Under the pieces are notes generated by a model. The model was given only the letters and a program-made list of their open reading frames with translations. It ran no database searches and was not told the DNA's origin. The position numbers and the translations under genes are program-made. 64,000 nt of DNA from Qipengyuania xiapuensis (GTDB lineage Bacteria > Pseudomonadota > Alphaproteobacteria > Sphingomonadales > Sphingomonadaceae), in the NCBI RefSeq assembly GCF_019711395.1, contig NZ_JAIGNL010000001.1:868001-932000 (forward strand), given 5' to 3'. How positions within the stretch are numbered: the stretch's first letter is position 1; each line of letters opens with the position of its first letter. Below, one piece after another: positions 34,366 through 42,742 of this stretch.

Positions 34366-35367
34366 GTGAAGAAGTGGCTGTTGCGCGGCCTGGGAATACT
34401 CGCCGCCTTGCTCGTGATCGCATTCCTCGCGTTCCGCGTGCCCGATACCGATCCCGATGAGATGCGCGCGAAATATGCTGGCGAGCCTTCGCAGTTCCTC
34501 GCGCTCAAGGACGGACGCGAGATCCACTTGCGAGACGAGGGACCGCGCGATGCGCCCGCGATCATCCTCCTGCACGGTTCGAATGCCGACCTCCATACCT
34601 GGCAGGCCTGGGCGGACATGCTCTCCGAAGACTACCGCGTCATCCGCTACGACCAGCGCGGTCACGGGCTGACCGGCCCGGCAGCGGACGACGATTACAC
34701 GCTCGGCGGCTTCGTCGCCGACGTGACTGCAGTGGCAGACGCGCTCGACCTCACCACGTTCACACTTGCCGGAAATTCGATGGGCGGCTGGATCGCGGCC
34801 GGATACGCGATTGAGAACCCCGGACGGCTCGAAGCGCTCGTGCTCGTCGATGCGGGCGGCGCGCCGGTCCGGCGCGAGGGCGGCGGAAACATCGCGTTCA
34901 CTCTCGCAGGGATGCCGGTGGTAGGCGACGTGATGAGCCAGCTCCTCCCGCGTTCGCTGGTCGCGCGGAGCCTGTCGCAGAGCGTCTCGAACCAGGATGT
35001 CGTCACCGAAGCGGCGATCGACCGCTATTGGGAGCTGGCGCGCTATCCGGGCAACCGCAGCGCGACGCGCAAGCGCTTCTCGCAGGAGCGGACTGCCTTC
35101 GATGAGGAAACGGTCTCGGGCATCCGTGTGCCTACGCTCGTCATGTGGGGCAAGGAGGACGCGTTGATCCCATTCGCCGCGGGCGAGTGGTATGCCGAGC
35201 ACCTGCCGGACGCCACGCTGGTTGCCTATGACGGCATCGGTCATATCCCGATGGAAGAAGCACCCGAGCGCAGCGCGACCGATCTCATGGTCTGGCTTTC
35301 GGAGATGCGGCTCGGTCCTTCCGGGGCAATGGAACCGCAGGCGGGCGAGGCCGTTCTAACCCCTTGA
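34366..35367 (+). CDS. Membrane-anchored alpha/beta hydrolase
   Basis: A 333-residue protein: an N-terminal membrane helix (WLLRGLGILAALLVIAFLAF) and an alpha/beta hydrolase fold with HGSNADLHTW, nucleophile Ser in GNSMGGW near residue 140, acid residue in WGKEDALIP and His in DGIGHIPMEEAP. It starts with GTG at 34366 after a GGGGGAA ribosome binding site, 5 bases downstream of the cytochrome gene. It could be an esterase or haloperoxidase-like enzyme; the substrate is unknown. Confidence 0.87.
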   Translation: MKKWLLRGLGILAALLVIAFLAFRVPDTDPDEMRAKYAGEPSQFLALKDGREIHLRDEGPRDAPAIILLHGSNADLHTWQAWADMLSEDYRVIRYDQRGHGLTGPAADDDYTLGGFVADVTAVADALDLTTFTLAGNSMGGWIAAGYAIENPGRLEALVLVDAGGAPVRREGGGNIAFTLAGMPVVGDVMSQLLPRSLVARSLSQSVSNQDVVTEAAIDRYWELARYPGNRSATRKRFSQERTAFDEETVSGIRVPTLVMWGKEDALIPFAAGEWYAEHLPDATLVAYDGIGHIPMEEAPERSATDLMVWLSEMRLGPSGAMEPQAGEAVLTP

Positions 35368-35419
35368 ACACGGGGGCCGCGGCTTGGCGGCGTGACATCT
35401 TCCTGAAGGAGCGTCGTTT

Positions 35420-36115
35420 TTGCGTACACTGGGCCTCATCGGCGGGATGAGCTGGATTTCGACCCGCGCTTTCTACGAACGTATCAATCGCAATGTGCAA
35501 AAACGCGCGCAGCCCATGGCGAGCGCGCCGATGCTGATCGAAAGCCTCGATTATTCGCGCATCTACCAGGCGAAGCAGTCGGACGATTGGGATGGCATCG
35601 CCAGCATCCTCGTCGACAGTGCGCGCAGGCTGGAAGACGCGGGCGCCGAAGGTCTCGTCGTCGCGGCGAACACCATGCACAAATGCTACGACCGGTTGGC
35701 GGAAGCGGTTTCGATCCCTGTCCTCCACATCGCCGACAGCGTCGGCAAGGCGATGCAGGAAGCCAAGTGCACCAATGCCGCGCTGCTGGGCACGCGATTC
35801 ATCATGACGGAGAGCTTCTATCGTCAGCGGCTCGTGTCATACGGCGTCGACCTGCTTCCCCCCGATCCCAGCGATGTCGAACTGGTCGACGGCATCATCT
35901 ACAAGGAATTGATGCTCGGCCGGGTCACCCGCGATGCCGAGCGCGCCCTCAAGTCGATCATCACGATGAAGGAAAAGGAGGGGGCGAAAGCCATCGTCCT
36001 GGCCTGCACGGAATTGGAGCTCGTGGTCGACACGGACGCAAATGTCCTGCCCGTGTTCGATTCTACCGATATCCATTGCAAAGCTGCCGTCGACTGGATG
36101 CTCGACGCAACATAA
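35420..36115 (+). CDS. Aspartate/glutamate racemase family protein (first catalytic Cys absent)
   Basis: A 231-residue protein resembling E. coli YgeA: LGLIGGMSWISTRAFY start, NTMHKC near residue 86, TRFIMTESFY and VLPVFDSTDIH near the end. The second catalytic cysteine is present in ACTELEL. At the first catalytic position, just before NTMH, the residue is Ala instead of Cys (Thr in YgeA), so activity may be one-directional or lost. It starts TTG at 35420 with AAGGAG 8 bases upstream. Confidence 0.85.
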   Translation: MRTLGLIGGMSWISTRAFYERINRNVQKRAQPMASAPMLIESLDYSRIYQAKQSDDWDGIASILVDSARRLEDAGAEGLVVAANTMHKCYDRLAEAVSIPVLHIADSVGKAMQEAKCTNAALLGTRFIMTESFYRQRLVSYGVDLLPPDPSDVELVDGIIYKELMLGRVTRDAERALKSIITMKEKEGAKAIVLACTELELVVDTDANVLPVFDSTDIHCKAAVDWMLDAT

Positions 36116-36201
36116 TTTGATTTCGAACTGCAACCCAATTTGTATAATTGCGACATTTTGGCGACAGTGGAAATTTTTCAAGGGAAATTAACTCTCGCGG
36201 G

Positions 36202-36209
36202 GTTGTAAC
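36202..36209 (+). promoter_or_regulatory. GTTGTAAC motif upstream of the subtilase gene
   Basis: GTTGTAAC on the coding strand, 55 bases before the ATG at 36265, identical to and oriented as those upstream of the TonB-like and DUF4349 genes. Confidence 0.3.
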
Positions 36210-36264
36210 AACGCGACAGGGCGGCACTCTGGCCTTCTCAATTCTCTGGGAAGGGACTGCAAAT

Positions 36265-37392
36265 ATGAAAATTACCATGGGTCGCCTCGCGACCGTAAGC
36301 CTCGTTGCGCTTGCGGGAGCTGCTGCCGCTACGCCTGCCGCCGCACAGAAGATCGAAAACCAGTACGTCTGCGTGTTCAACCCCGGCCTCGTGAGCCAGG
36401 GTTCGGTCAAGGCGGAAGCCAACCGTTCGGCAAGCGCTGCCGGCGGCAACGTCAAGTTCACCTACGAACGCACCATCCGCGGTTTCGCGGTCAACGCTTC
36501 GGCGCAGGGTGTCGCCAACATGCAGGCGAAGAACCCGCGCATCGCCTATTGCGAACAGGACCAGGTCTACACCACCTCGGCTCCGCCTCCGGGCAAGGGC
36601 CCTGGCGGTGGCGGCGATGATGGCGGCAGCCAGCCTTCGCAGACCACGCCTTGGGGCATTACGCGCGTCGGCGGCGGACAGACCGGTGCGACCGGTCGTG
36701 CGCTCGTCCTCGACAGCGGCGTCGATCTCGACCACCCCGATCTCAATGTGAACGTCGGCCTCTCGGTCAACTTCACCCGCGACAAAAACGCTGACGACGG
36801 CAATGGCCACGGCACTCACGTTGCCGGCACCATCGCTGCCATTGACAACAACATCGGTGTGATCGGTGTTGCACCGGGCGTCGAAGTCATCGGTATCAAG
36901 GTGCTCGACCGTCGCGGTTCGGGTTCGACCAGCGGCGTGATCGCGGGCATCGAGTATGCCGCACAGATTGCCAACTCGAACGACGTTGCGAACATGTCGC
37001 TCGGTGGCGGTTTCAGCCAGGCGCTGAACGACGCTGTGATCGCTGCTGCCCAGACCGGCCTGCGCTTCGCGCTTGCCGCCGGTAACGAAAGCACCAGCGC
37101 GACCACCAAGTCGCCTGCGTCGGCCAACCACCCGAACATCTACACGATCAGCTCGTTCGCACAGGGCGACAACTGGTCGAGCTTCTCCAACTACGGCAAC
37201 CCGCCGGTCGACTATGCAGAGCCCGGCTCGGGTATCCTCTCGACCTACAAGGGTGGCGGCTACGCGACGCTTTCGGGCACCTCGATGGCCAGCCCGCACG
37301 CCGCAGGCCTGCTGCTGCTCGGTTCGATCCGCAGCGGCGGTTCTGTGAACGGAGACCCTGACGGAAACCCGGATACGATCGGCGTCAACTGA
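36265..37392 (+). CDS. S8 family subtilisin-like serine peptidase
   Basis: A 375-residue secreted protease. It has a signal peptide ending AAAQ at about residue 28, an inhibitor I9-like propeptide (about 30-105), a Gly-rich linker, then the catalytic triad: Asp in LVLDSGVDLDHPD, His in GNGHGTHVAGT and Ser in GTSMASPHAAG. It is short, with little beyond the catalytic core, so it is probably a soluble secreted or periplasmic enzyme. Cys pairs occur only in the propeptide (YVCVF, YCEQ). Its terminator follows. Confidence 0.93.
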   Translation: MKITMGRLATVSLVALAGAAAATPAAAQKIENQYVCVFNPGLVSQGSVKAEANRSASAAGGNVKFTYERTIRGFAVNASAQGVANMQAKNPRIAYCEQDQVYTTSAPPPGKGPGGGGDDGGSQPSQTTPWGITRVGGGQTGATGRALVLDSGVDLDHPDLNVNVGLSVNFTRDKNADDGNGHGTHVAGTIAAIDNNIGVIGVAPGVEVIGIKVLDRRGSGSTSGVIAGIEYAAQIANSNDVANMSLGGGFSQALNDAVIAAAQTGLRFALAAGNESTSATTKSPASANHPNIYTISSFAQGDNWSSFSNYGNPPVDYAEPGSGILSTYKGGGYATLSGTSMASPHAAGLLLLGSIRSGGSVNGDPDGNPDTIGVN

Positions 37393-37418
37393 TAGCCGAG
37401 GGTCGCAACAATCCGGTC

Positions 37419-37450
37419 GGGCCGCGCGTTTCAGGACGCGCGGCCCTTTT
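37419..37450 (+). terminator. Rho-independent terminator of the subtilase gene
   Basis: A perfect 10-bp GC-rich stem (37419-37428 with 37437-37446) and 8-base loop, followed by TTTTCTTT. It lies 27 bases past the stop codon. Confidence 0.9.
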
Positions 37451-37549
37451 CTTTGCCCGCTTGCAAAGCGCGTTCTGACGAAAAGCCTACAGGTTCGCTT
37501 TTCGTTCACGTTGTCGCGGTGAATCGGCTGACCTAAGCCTCACTCCCGC

Positions 37550-38710
37550 ATGCAAAGAGCCCCCTACGCCGCCGATCCCGCCGCTTCGCGCGGACGCGAG
37601 TTTGCCGAGGACCGCGACGGTGCACGCGGTCCGCGCAGCGAATTCCAGCGCGATCGCGACAGGATCATCCATTCGATCGCCTTTCGCCGCCTGCGCTCCA
37701 AGACGCAGGTCTTCGTGGCGCCCGACGGCGATCACTACCGCACGCGGCTCACCCACAGCCTCGAAGTCGCGCAGATCGGACGGGTCATCGCGCGCGAGCT
37801 GGGCTTGGACGAGGATCTGACAGAGGCCCTGTGCCTTGCCCACGACATCGGCCATCCGCCCTTCGGCCACGCGGGCGAGGAAGCGCTCGAGGATGCAATG
37901 ACGCATGCCGGGGGCTACGATCACAATGCGCATGGCATCCGCGTGCTGGCACGGCTCGAAAGCCCTTATCCCGACCACCCGGGCCTTAACCTCACCTGGG
38001 AGATGCTCGAGGGGATGGCGAAGCACAATGGCCCAGTGGAGACATCGAACTGGGCCCTTGCCGAGATCGACGAGGCATTCAGCCTTCAGCTGGATCAGTG
38101 GCCATCGCTCGAAGCCCAGGTGGCAGCGGTTGCCGACGACATTGCCTATGACAACCACGATATCGACGATGGCCTGAGGGCAGGTTTCCTCTCGCTCGAC
38201 GACCTGATGGAGCTGGACCTCCTCGCGGACCAGTTCCGCCGGGTCGAAAGACGCTTTCCGCGCGCGCCGCGCGAGATCCAGCTGCGCGAGCTCGTGCGCA
38301 GCCAGATCGGGTTGATGGTCAACGACGTGCTTGAAAACACGCGCGCACGGGTGAAAGGCATGGCCAGCGCCGACGAGGCGAGGGGAGCAGGCGAGCAGAC
38401 GGCGGGATTCTCGCCGGAAATGGCGGTCGAAGAAAGACGATTGAAGAAGTTCATGTACGAGCGGCTCTATTACCACCCAGAGCAGATCCAGACGTCGGAA
38501 CGCGCGCGCGATGTCGTCTCGCGGCTTTTCGCCGCCTATCGCGACGATCCGAAGATCATGCCCAACGGCTGGGCGGATCAACTGCCGGCTGGCGACCCGC
38601 ATACGAGCCGCCACATCGCCGATTTCATCGCCGGGATGACGGACCGCTTCGCTATCGACCAGTGTCGCCGTATTTACGGCAAGGCACCCGAAGGACTGTC
38701 CAATGTCTGA
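37550..38710 (+). CDS. dgt: Deoxyguanosinetriphosphate triphosphohydrolase-like protein
   Basis: A 386-residue HD-domain phosphohydrolase. The metal site residues are in TRLTHSLEVAQ (His) and AHDIGHPPFGHAGE (HD), the hallmark of dGTPases that cut dNTPs to nucleoside and triphosphate. FRRLRSKTQVF near residue 45 is also typical. It overlaps the next gene start by 8 bases and thus forms an operon with the NAD(P)-binding and Aba4-like genes. The substrate range is not shown by sequence. Confidence 0.92.
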   Translation: MQRAPYAADPAASRGREFAEDRDGARGPRSEFQRDRDRIIHSIAFRRLRSKTQVFVAPDGDHYRTRLTHSLEVAQIGRVIARELGLDEDLTEALCLAHDIGHPPFGHAGEEALEDAMTHAGGYDHNAHGIRVLARLESPYPDHPGLNLTWEMLEGMAKHNGPVETSNWALAEIDEAFSLQLDQWPSLEAQVAAVADDIAYDNHDIDDGLRAGFLSLDDLMELDLLADQFRRVERRFPRAPREIQLRELVRSQIGLMVNDVLENTRARVKGMASADEARGAGEQTAGFSPEMAVEERRLKKFMYERLYYHPEQIQTSERARDVVSRLFAAYRDDPKIMPNGWADQLPAGDPHTSRHIADFIAGMTDRFAIDQCRRIYGKAPEGLSNV

Positions 38711-39398
38711 AGCGCTGCGCCTCTGCCTGATCGGCGCGACCGGCCTAATCGGCGGCAAGGTCATGGAAGAATGCATTGGCCGAGAGGACGTGCGCTTGCA
38801 GGCCATCGGCCGGCGCGAGACCTCCTTTCCGCGCGGGCTCCGCATCGAATATTTCGTGGCCGAGCCGGCGAAGTGGGGCGAGGTTCTCGAGGCGCTCCGC
38901 CCGAAGGCAATCATCTGCGCGCTTGGCACCACCTGGAAGAAGGCTGGCGAGGACGAGGCAGCCTTCCGCGCTGTGGATTACGACCTCGTGATCGAAACCG
39001 CGCAAGCCGCAAAGGAGCACGGGGTCGAGCGTTTCGTCTGTGTCAGCTCGGTCGGCGCGAACATTGCGTCCAAGCAGTTCTACCTCAGGGTGAAAGGCGA
39101 GATGGAGCGCGACCTTACGCGCATCCGCTTCAACCGGCTCGATATCCTTCGTCCCGGCCTGCTGGTCGGCAAGCGCGAGAATGACCGGCGGACCGCCGAG
39201 CGGATCGGTATCGCAGCAGCTCCCGTGGCAAACCTCTTCCTGCATGGCGCCTATCGCCAGTACCGGGCCATCAAGGCGGAGACGGTCGCCCAGGCGGCGC
39301 TCGCGCTCAGCAGGCGTGCGGCGCGGGGCCGTTTCGTGCACGATAACGACGCCATTCACCGCGCAGCACGAACGCTGCCGCAACTCGTGGCCGATTGA
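38703..39398 (+). CDS. NAD(P)-binding oxidoreductase, TIP30/NmrA-like
   Basis: A 231-residue Rossmann protein: LIGATGLIGGKVMEE at the N-terminus (GxxGxxG), then CALGTTWKKAGEDEAAFRAVDYD and SSVGANIASKQFYLRVKGEMERDL. This resembles the TIP30/HTATIP2-type atypical SDRs with a short active-site region and DILRPGLLVG. Function unknown; likely redox or regulatory. It overlaps dgt by 8 bases. Confidence 0.87.
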   Translation: MSEALRLCLIGATGLIGGKVMEECIGREDVRLQAIGRRETSFPRGLRIEYFVAEPAKWGEVLEALRPKAIICALGTTWKKAGEDEAAFRAVDYDLVIETAQAAKEHGVERFVCVSSVGANIASKQFYLRVKGEMERDLTRIRFNRLDILRPGLLVGKRENDRRTAERIGIAAAPVANLFLHGAYRQYRAIKAETVAQAALALSRRAARGRFVHDNDAIHRAARTLPQLVAD

Positions 39399-39409
39399 GG
39401 AGAAGCGAC

Positions 39410-39859
39410 ATGTGGTCGATCGCGTTCAGTGCCGCCAACATCCTTGCGCTCGTGATGTGGGTCGCGCTCATTTTCCTTCCGCGCTGGCCGGCCCTGCTCT
39501 CTGCCGCGCTCTATCTCGGTGTCGGGCTGCTGTGCGCTGCCTATTCGCTCGGGTTGATAGGGATCGTCAGCGGGCTACTCGACCCTGTCGGCGGCTCGGC
39601 CAGCATGGATTTCGGCTCGATCGAGGGCGTGCGCCGGATCTTCGCGAGTGACGGGGGCGTCACGGTGGGCTGGATCCATTACCTCGCCTTCGATCTCTTC
39701 GTCGGCATCTGGATCGCGCGCGATGCGGATGCGAAAGGCTTCTCGCGGCTGGTGCAGGGACCGATCCTGCTGGCGACTTTCATGGCAGGGCCACTGGGCC
39801 TCTTCATCTGGCTCGTCGTGCGCGAGCGCCGCGCGCGCGAAGGCGGCCGCTGGAAATAG
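39410..39859 (+). CDS. Aba4-like membrane protein (DUF4281)
   Basis: A 149-residue protein with four predicted membrane helices: AANILALVMWVALIFLP, LLSAALYLGVGLLCAAYSLG, IHYLAFDLFVGIW and ILLATFMAGPLGLFIWLVV. The segment GGVTVGWIHYLAFDLFVG with WIARDA is typical of the DUF4281/Aba4 family. Plant ABA4 acts in neoxanthin synthesis, so a carotenoid-related role is possible here, but unproven. The ATG at 39410 has GGAG upstream. Confidence 0.85.
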   Translation: MWSIAFSAANILALVMWVALIFLPRWPALLSAALYLGVGLLCAAYSLGLIGIVSGLLDPVGGSASMDFGSIEGVRRIFASDGGVTVGWIHYLAFDLFVGIWIARDADAKGFSRLVQGPILLATFMAGPLGLFIWLVVRERRAREGGRWK

Positions 39860-39913
39860 GATGCTTGCGCGCCGGCCCGCGCATGGCATGATGGCTCCCG
39901 AGAGGAGAGCCGC

Positions 39914-41464
39914 ATGAGTGAAGAGCCCAAGCTCAGTTTCGACGAGTTCATTCGCCACTGGGCGCAGGAGCGACCGGATAATATCGCGCTGGAGCAGGAT
40001 GGCGAGGCGATCAGCTTCGGCGAACTGGAACCGCGCAGCCGCAAGATCGTCGCCATGCTGGCCGCCCACGGCGTGGGCAGGGGCGACCGGATCGCCTGGC
40101 TCGGCAAGAACTCGCGGCACTACTTCGAACTGTTCTATTCCGCCGCGCGCGTCGGCGCGGTGATGGTGCCGATCGGTTGGCGCCTTGCTGCGCCCGAAGT
40201 GGCCTATATCCTGGGCGATACCGGGGCGAAGCTCCTTTTTCTCGGCGAAGGTTTCGAGGAGCTGGCGCAGAAGGCGTGCAGCCAGATGGACACGCCGCCC
40301 GAAGTCATGTCGACGCCCGATGCGCTCGCCGCGATCGAAGCGGCACCGGCGGACGATTTCACGGCTGCGGGACCGGACGATGCGGTGCTCCAGCTCTACA
40401 CCTCCGGCACCACCGGCAATCCCAAGGGTGCGGTGCTGACCAACCGCAACCTCTTCTCGCTGCGCGTTCCGAGCCAGGAGGAAGGCCAGCCCTGGTCGCA
40501 TTTCGACGATGACGAGGCCATCCTCGTGTGCATGCCATGCGCGCATATCGGCGGCACCGGGCTCGGCATCATGGCGATGGGTTCGGGCATCCGGGCCATC
40601 GTGCAGGAAGAATTTACGCCAGACGGTGTGCTCGACGGGTTCGAGCAGGGCATCACGAGGCTCTTCATCGTGCCTGCCGCGCTGCAAATGGTGATTCAGC
40701 ACCCGCGCGCGAAGGATACCGACATGTCGGCGATCAAATACGTCATGTACGGCGCGGCCCCGATCCCGCTCGACCTGCTGCGCGAGGCGGTGCGAACCAT
40801 TCCCGATGCAGGCTTCATGCAATGCTACGGCATGACCGAGACCACCGGCACGATCGCAGCCCTGCCGCCCGAGGACCATTCGCTCGAAGGCAACGAGCGG
40901 ATGAAGTCTGCCGGCAAGGCCGTGCCCGGCGCGGAATTGAAGGTCATCGGCGAGGATGGCGAAGAACTGCCGCGCGGCGAAGTGGGCGAACTCATCTGCA
41001 GGAGCCCTTCGAACATGGAAGGATACTGGAATCTGCCGGAGGCGACCCAAAGCTCGCTCAAGGACGGCTGGATGCATACGGGTGATGCCGCATACATGGA
41101 CGAGGACGGTTATGTCTTCATCCAGGACCGGATCAAGGACATGATCATATCGGGCGGCGAGAACGTATATCCGGCGCAGGTCGAAAGTGCGATCTACGGC
41201 CATCCGGCAGTCAGCGAAGTTGCGGTCATCGGCGTGCCCGACGACACTTGGGGCGAGGCGGTGAAGGCCTGCGTCGTCGCCAAACCGGGTGAAGAAGTGG
41301 ACGAGAAATCGATCATCGAATGGACGCGCGAGCGTCTCGCCGGGTTCAAGGTCCCCAAGAGCGTCGATGTGATCGACGTGATGCCTCGAAACGCCTCGGG
41401 CAAGATCCTGCGCAAGGACCTGCGCGCTCCCTTCTGGGAGGGCCGCGAAAGACAGGTGAATTGA
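39914..41464 (+). CDS. Class I adenylate-forming acyl-CoA ligase
   Basis: A 516-residue ANL enzyme. It shows the AMP-binding P-loop LYTSGTTGNPKGAV, the adenine motif CYGMTETTGTIA, the DGWMHTGDAAYMDEDGYVF hinge region and the C-terminal catalytic lysine in NASGKILRKDL. It makes acyl-CoA through an acyl-AMP. Chain length is not deducible; the sequence resembles fatty-acid/long-chain CoA ligases. GAGGAGAG precedes the ATG. The stop overlaps the next gene's TTG start (TTGA). Confidence 0.93.
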   Translation: MSEEPKLSFDEFIRHWAQERPDNIALEQDGEAISFGELEPRSRKIVAMLAAHGVGRGDRIAWLGKNSRHYFELFYSAARVGAVMVPIGWRLAAPEVAYILGDTGAKLLFLGEGFEELAQKACSQMDTPPEVMSTPDALAAIEAAPADDFTAAGPDDAVLQLYTSGTTGNPKGAVLTNRNLFSLRVPSQEEGQPWSHFDDDEAILVCMPCAHIGGTGLGIMAMGSGIRAIVQEEFTPDGVLDGFEQGITRLFIVPAALQMVIQHPRAKDTDMSAIKYVMYGAAPIPLDLLREAVRTIPDAGFMQCYGMTETTGTIAALPPEDHSLEGNERMKSAGKAVPGAELKVIGEDGEELPRGEVGELICRSPSNMEGYWNLPEATQSSLKDGWMHTGDAAYMDEDGYVFIQDRIKDMIISGGENVYPAQVESAIYGHPAVSEVAVIGVPDDTWGEAVKACVVAKPGEEVDEKSIIEWTRERLAGFKVPKSVDVIDVMPRNASGKILRKDLRAPFWEGRERQVN

Positions 41465-42060
41465 AGCGTCACGCACCGGCAACGGCGCGCAATTCCCGGC
41501 CGCTCGCCGATGTCCTTGGCAAGGAACTACCGGCAAGCGGACTTGTGCTGGAGATAGCCAGCGGTTCGGGCGAGCACGCGGTCTTCATGGCCAGCCATTT
41601 CCCGGCGCTCGATTGGCAGCCCAGCGACCGCGAAAGCGATGCGCTCGTGTCGATCGACAGCTGGGCGAGCGAGTCTGGGCTGGGTAATCTCCGGCCCGCG
41701 GTCGAAATCGATGCGACGCAAGGCCCGTGGCCGATCGATGAAGCCGATGCCGTGCTGTGCGTGAACATGGTCCACATCAGCCCGTGGGAGGCGAGCGAAG
41801 GGTTGTTTCGCGGCGCTGCCGGCATCCTCGCCCCGGGTGCGCCGCTGATCCTCTACGGTCCCTATTTCGAGGACGAGGTCGAGACCGCTCCTTCCAACAC
41901 GGCTTTCGATGAGAGCCTGCGTGCACGCAATCCCGCCTGGGGGATCAGGCGACTGTCCCGGATGGATGAACTGGCAGCGAAAACCGGTTTCGAGCGCACT
42001 GCGAGATACGCGATGCCGGCGAACAATCTGACGCTGGTCTTTCGCCGCCTCGATACATAG
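41461..42060 (+). CDS. DUF938 methyltransferase-like protein
   Basis: A 199-residue SAM-dependent methyltransferase-like protein: KRHAPATARNSRPL start, AdoMet motif I EIASGSGEHAVFMA near residue 32, acidic DWQPSDRES motif, and NMVHISPWEASEGLF, all typical of DUF938. The substrate is unknown. The only feasible start is TTG at 41461, which overlaps the ligase stop; the frame upstream of it is antisense-like shadow. Terminator hairpin right after the stop. Confidence 0.88.
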   Translation: MKRHAPATARNSRPLADVLGKELPASGLVLEIASGSGEHAVFMASHFPALDWQPSDRESDALVSIDSWASESGLGNLRPAVEIDATQGPWPIDEADAVLCVNMVHISPWEASEGLFRGAAGILAPGAPLILYGPYFEDEVETAPSNTAFDESLRARNPAWGIRRLSRMDELAAKTGFERTARYAMPANNLTLVFRRLDT

Positions 42061-42063
42061 CAA

Positions 42064-42094
42064 AACGCCCGCCGGTGAGGGCGGGCGTTTCGTT
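42064..42094. terminator. Bidirectional terminator between DUF938 and entericidin genes
   Basis: A perfect 10-bp stem (42064-42073 with 42080-42089), flanked by AAAA on the left and TTTCGTTGTT on the right; it serves converging genes. Confidence 0.85.
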
Positions 42095-42112
42095 GTTCGT
42101 TGCCGAAAGCGA

Positions 42113-42244
42113 TCAGTCGATCGCGCGCTCTCCGGCCTTGCCGACGGACTTCACGTCTTCGCCGAGCCCCTTGACCGTGTTGCAGCCAGCAAGTCCCAGT
42201 GCGAGCACGGTTGCGGCCATGAGAATGGAAGAACGTTTCTTCAT
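42113..42244 (-). CDS. Entericidin A/B family lipoprotein (copy 1)
   Basis: A 43-residue lipoprotein. A signal with lipobox LAGC at about residues 18-21 is followed by the entericidin core NTVKGLGEDVKSVGKAGE and ends AID. These tiny outer- or inner-membrane lipoproteins occur as antidote/toxin-like pairs in enterobacteria and affect lysis in stationary phase. Its neighbour is a paralogue of the same length. Start ATG 42244, basic KKR at the N-terminus. Confidence 0.9.
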   Translation of the reverse strand: MKKRSSILMAATVLALGLAGCNTVKGLGEDVKSVGKAGERAID

Positions 42245-42259
42245 CGGCAAATCCTTGTC

Positions 42260-42391
42260 TTAGTCGATGGCGTCTTCGCCAGCTTCACCAACCGATTCGA
42301 TGTCTTCGCCAAGGCCCTGCACGGTGTTGCATGCGGCAGCGCTGAGACTCATCGTGGTGATTCCGAAGGCGATAAGCAGTTTCTTGATCAT
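42260..42391 (-). CDS. Entericidin A/B family lipoprotein (copy 2)
   Basis: A 43-residue paralogue of the gene 15 bases downstream: signal with AAAC lipobox, then NTVQGLGEDIESVGEAGEDAID. Its core is more acidic than the other copy (Glu replaces Lys at three positions). GGAAG is present upstream of ATG 42391. The tandem arrangement recalls ecnA/ecnB, but which copy would play which role cannot be assigned. Confidence 0.9.
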   Translation of the reverse strand: MIKKLLIAFGITTMSLSAAACNTVQGLGEDIESVGEAGEDAID

Positions 42392-42513
42392 GGTACTTCC
42401 TTCCCGAAGAGCCCGAGAATCGGACGTTCGCCGGGATAGAACGGCTGGATAATATCGCGGTTCCCTTAACGCCAGCTTGGCAGGAAGGGCGCGGTTACCC
42501 ATATCGCCGCGCG

Positions 42514-42738
42514 ATGCACGATTTCCTGACCTTCGCCAGCGATGCCGATATGCTCGGCATGTGGGGTGCCGCATTCCTGCTTTTGGCGGGATTTGCGCTG
42601 CTCATGGAGCGCAGGCGCATGAAGCGCGCCCGGATCGACGGTGTCGGCTGGGTGCCGTGGACCGGCCTGTTCCTGACATGCGCAGTGATAGGCGGCGGCC
42701 TGCTGGCCGTCGCCGTACCGGGTATTATTCGCGGCTGA
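42514..42738 (+). CDS. Small hypothetical membrane protein (74 residues)
   Basis: Two predicted transmembrane helices: MLGMWGAAFLLLAGFALLM and WTGLFLTCAVIGGGLLAVAV, joined by a very basic loop (ERRRMKRAR), which should face the cytoplasm. It converges on cpaF with 4 bases between the stops. No family is recognised. The ribosome binding site is weak. Confidence 0.6.
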   Translation: MHDFLTFASDADMLGMWGAAFLLLAGFALLMERRRMKRARIDGVGWVPWTGLFLTCAVIGGGLLAVAVPGIIRG

Positions 42739-42742
42739 TGGC

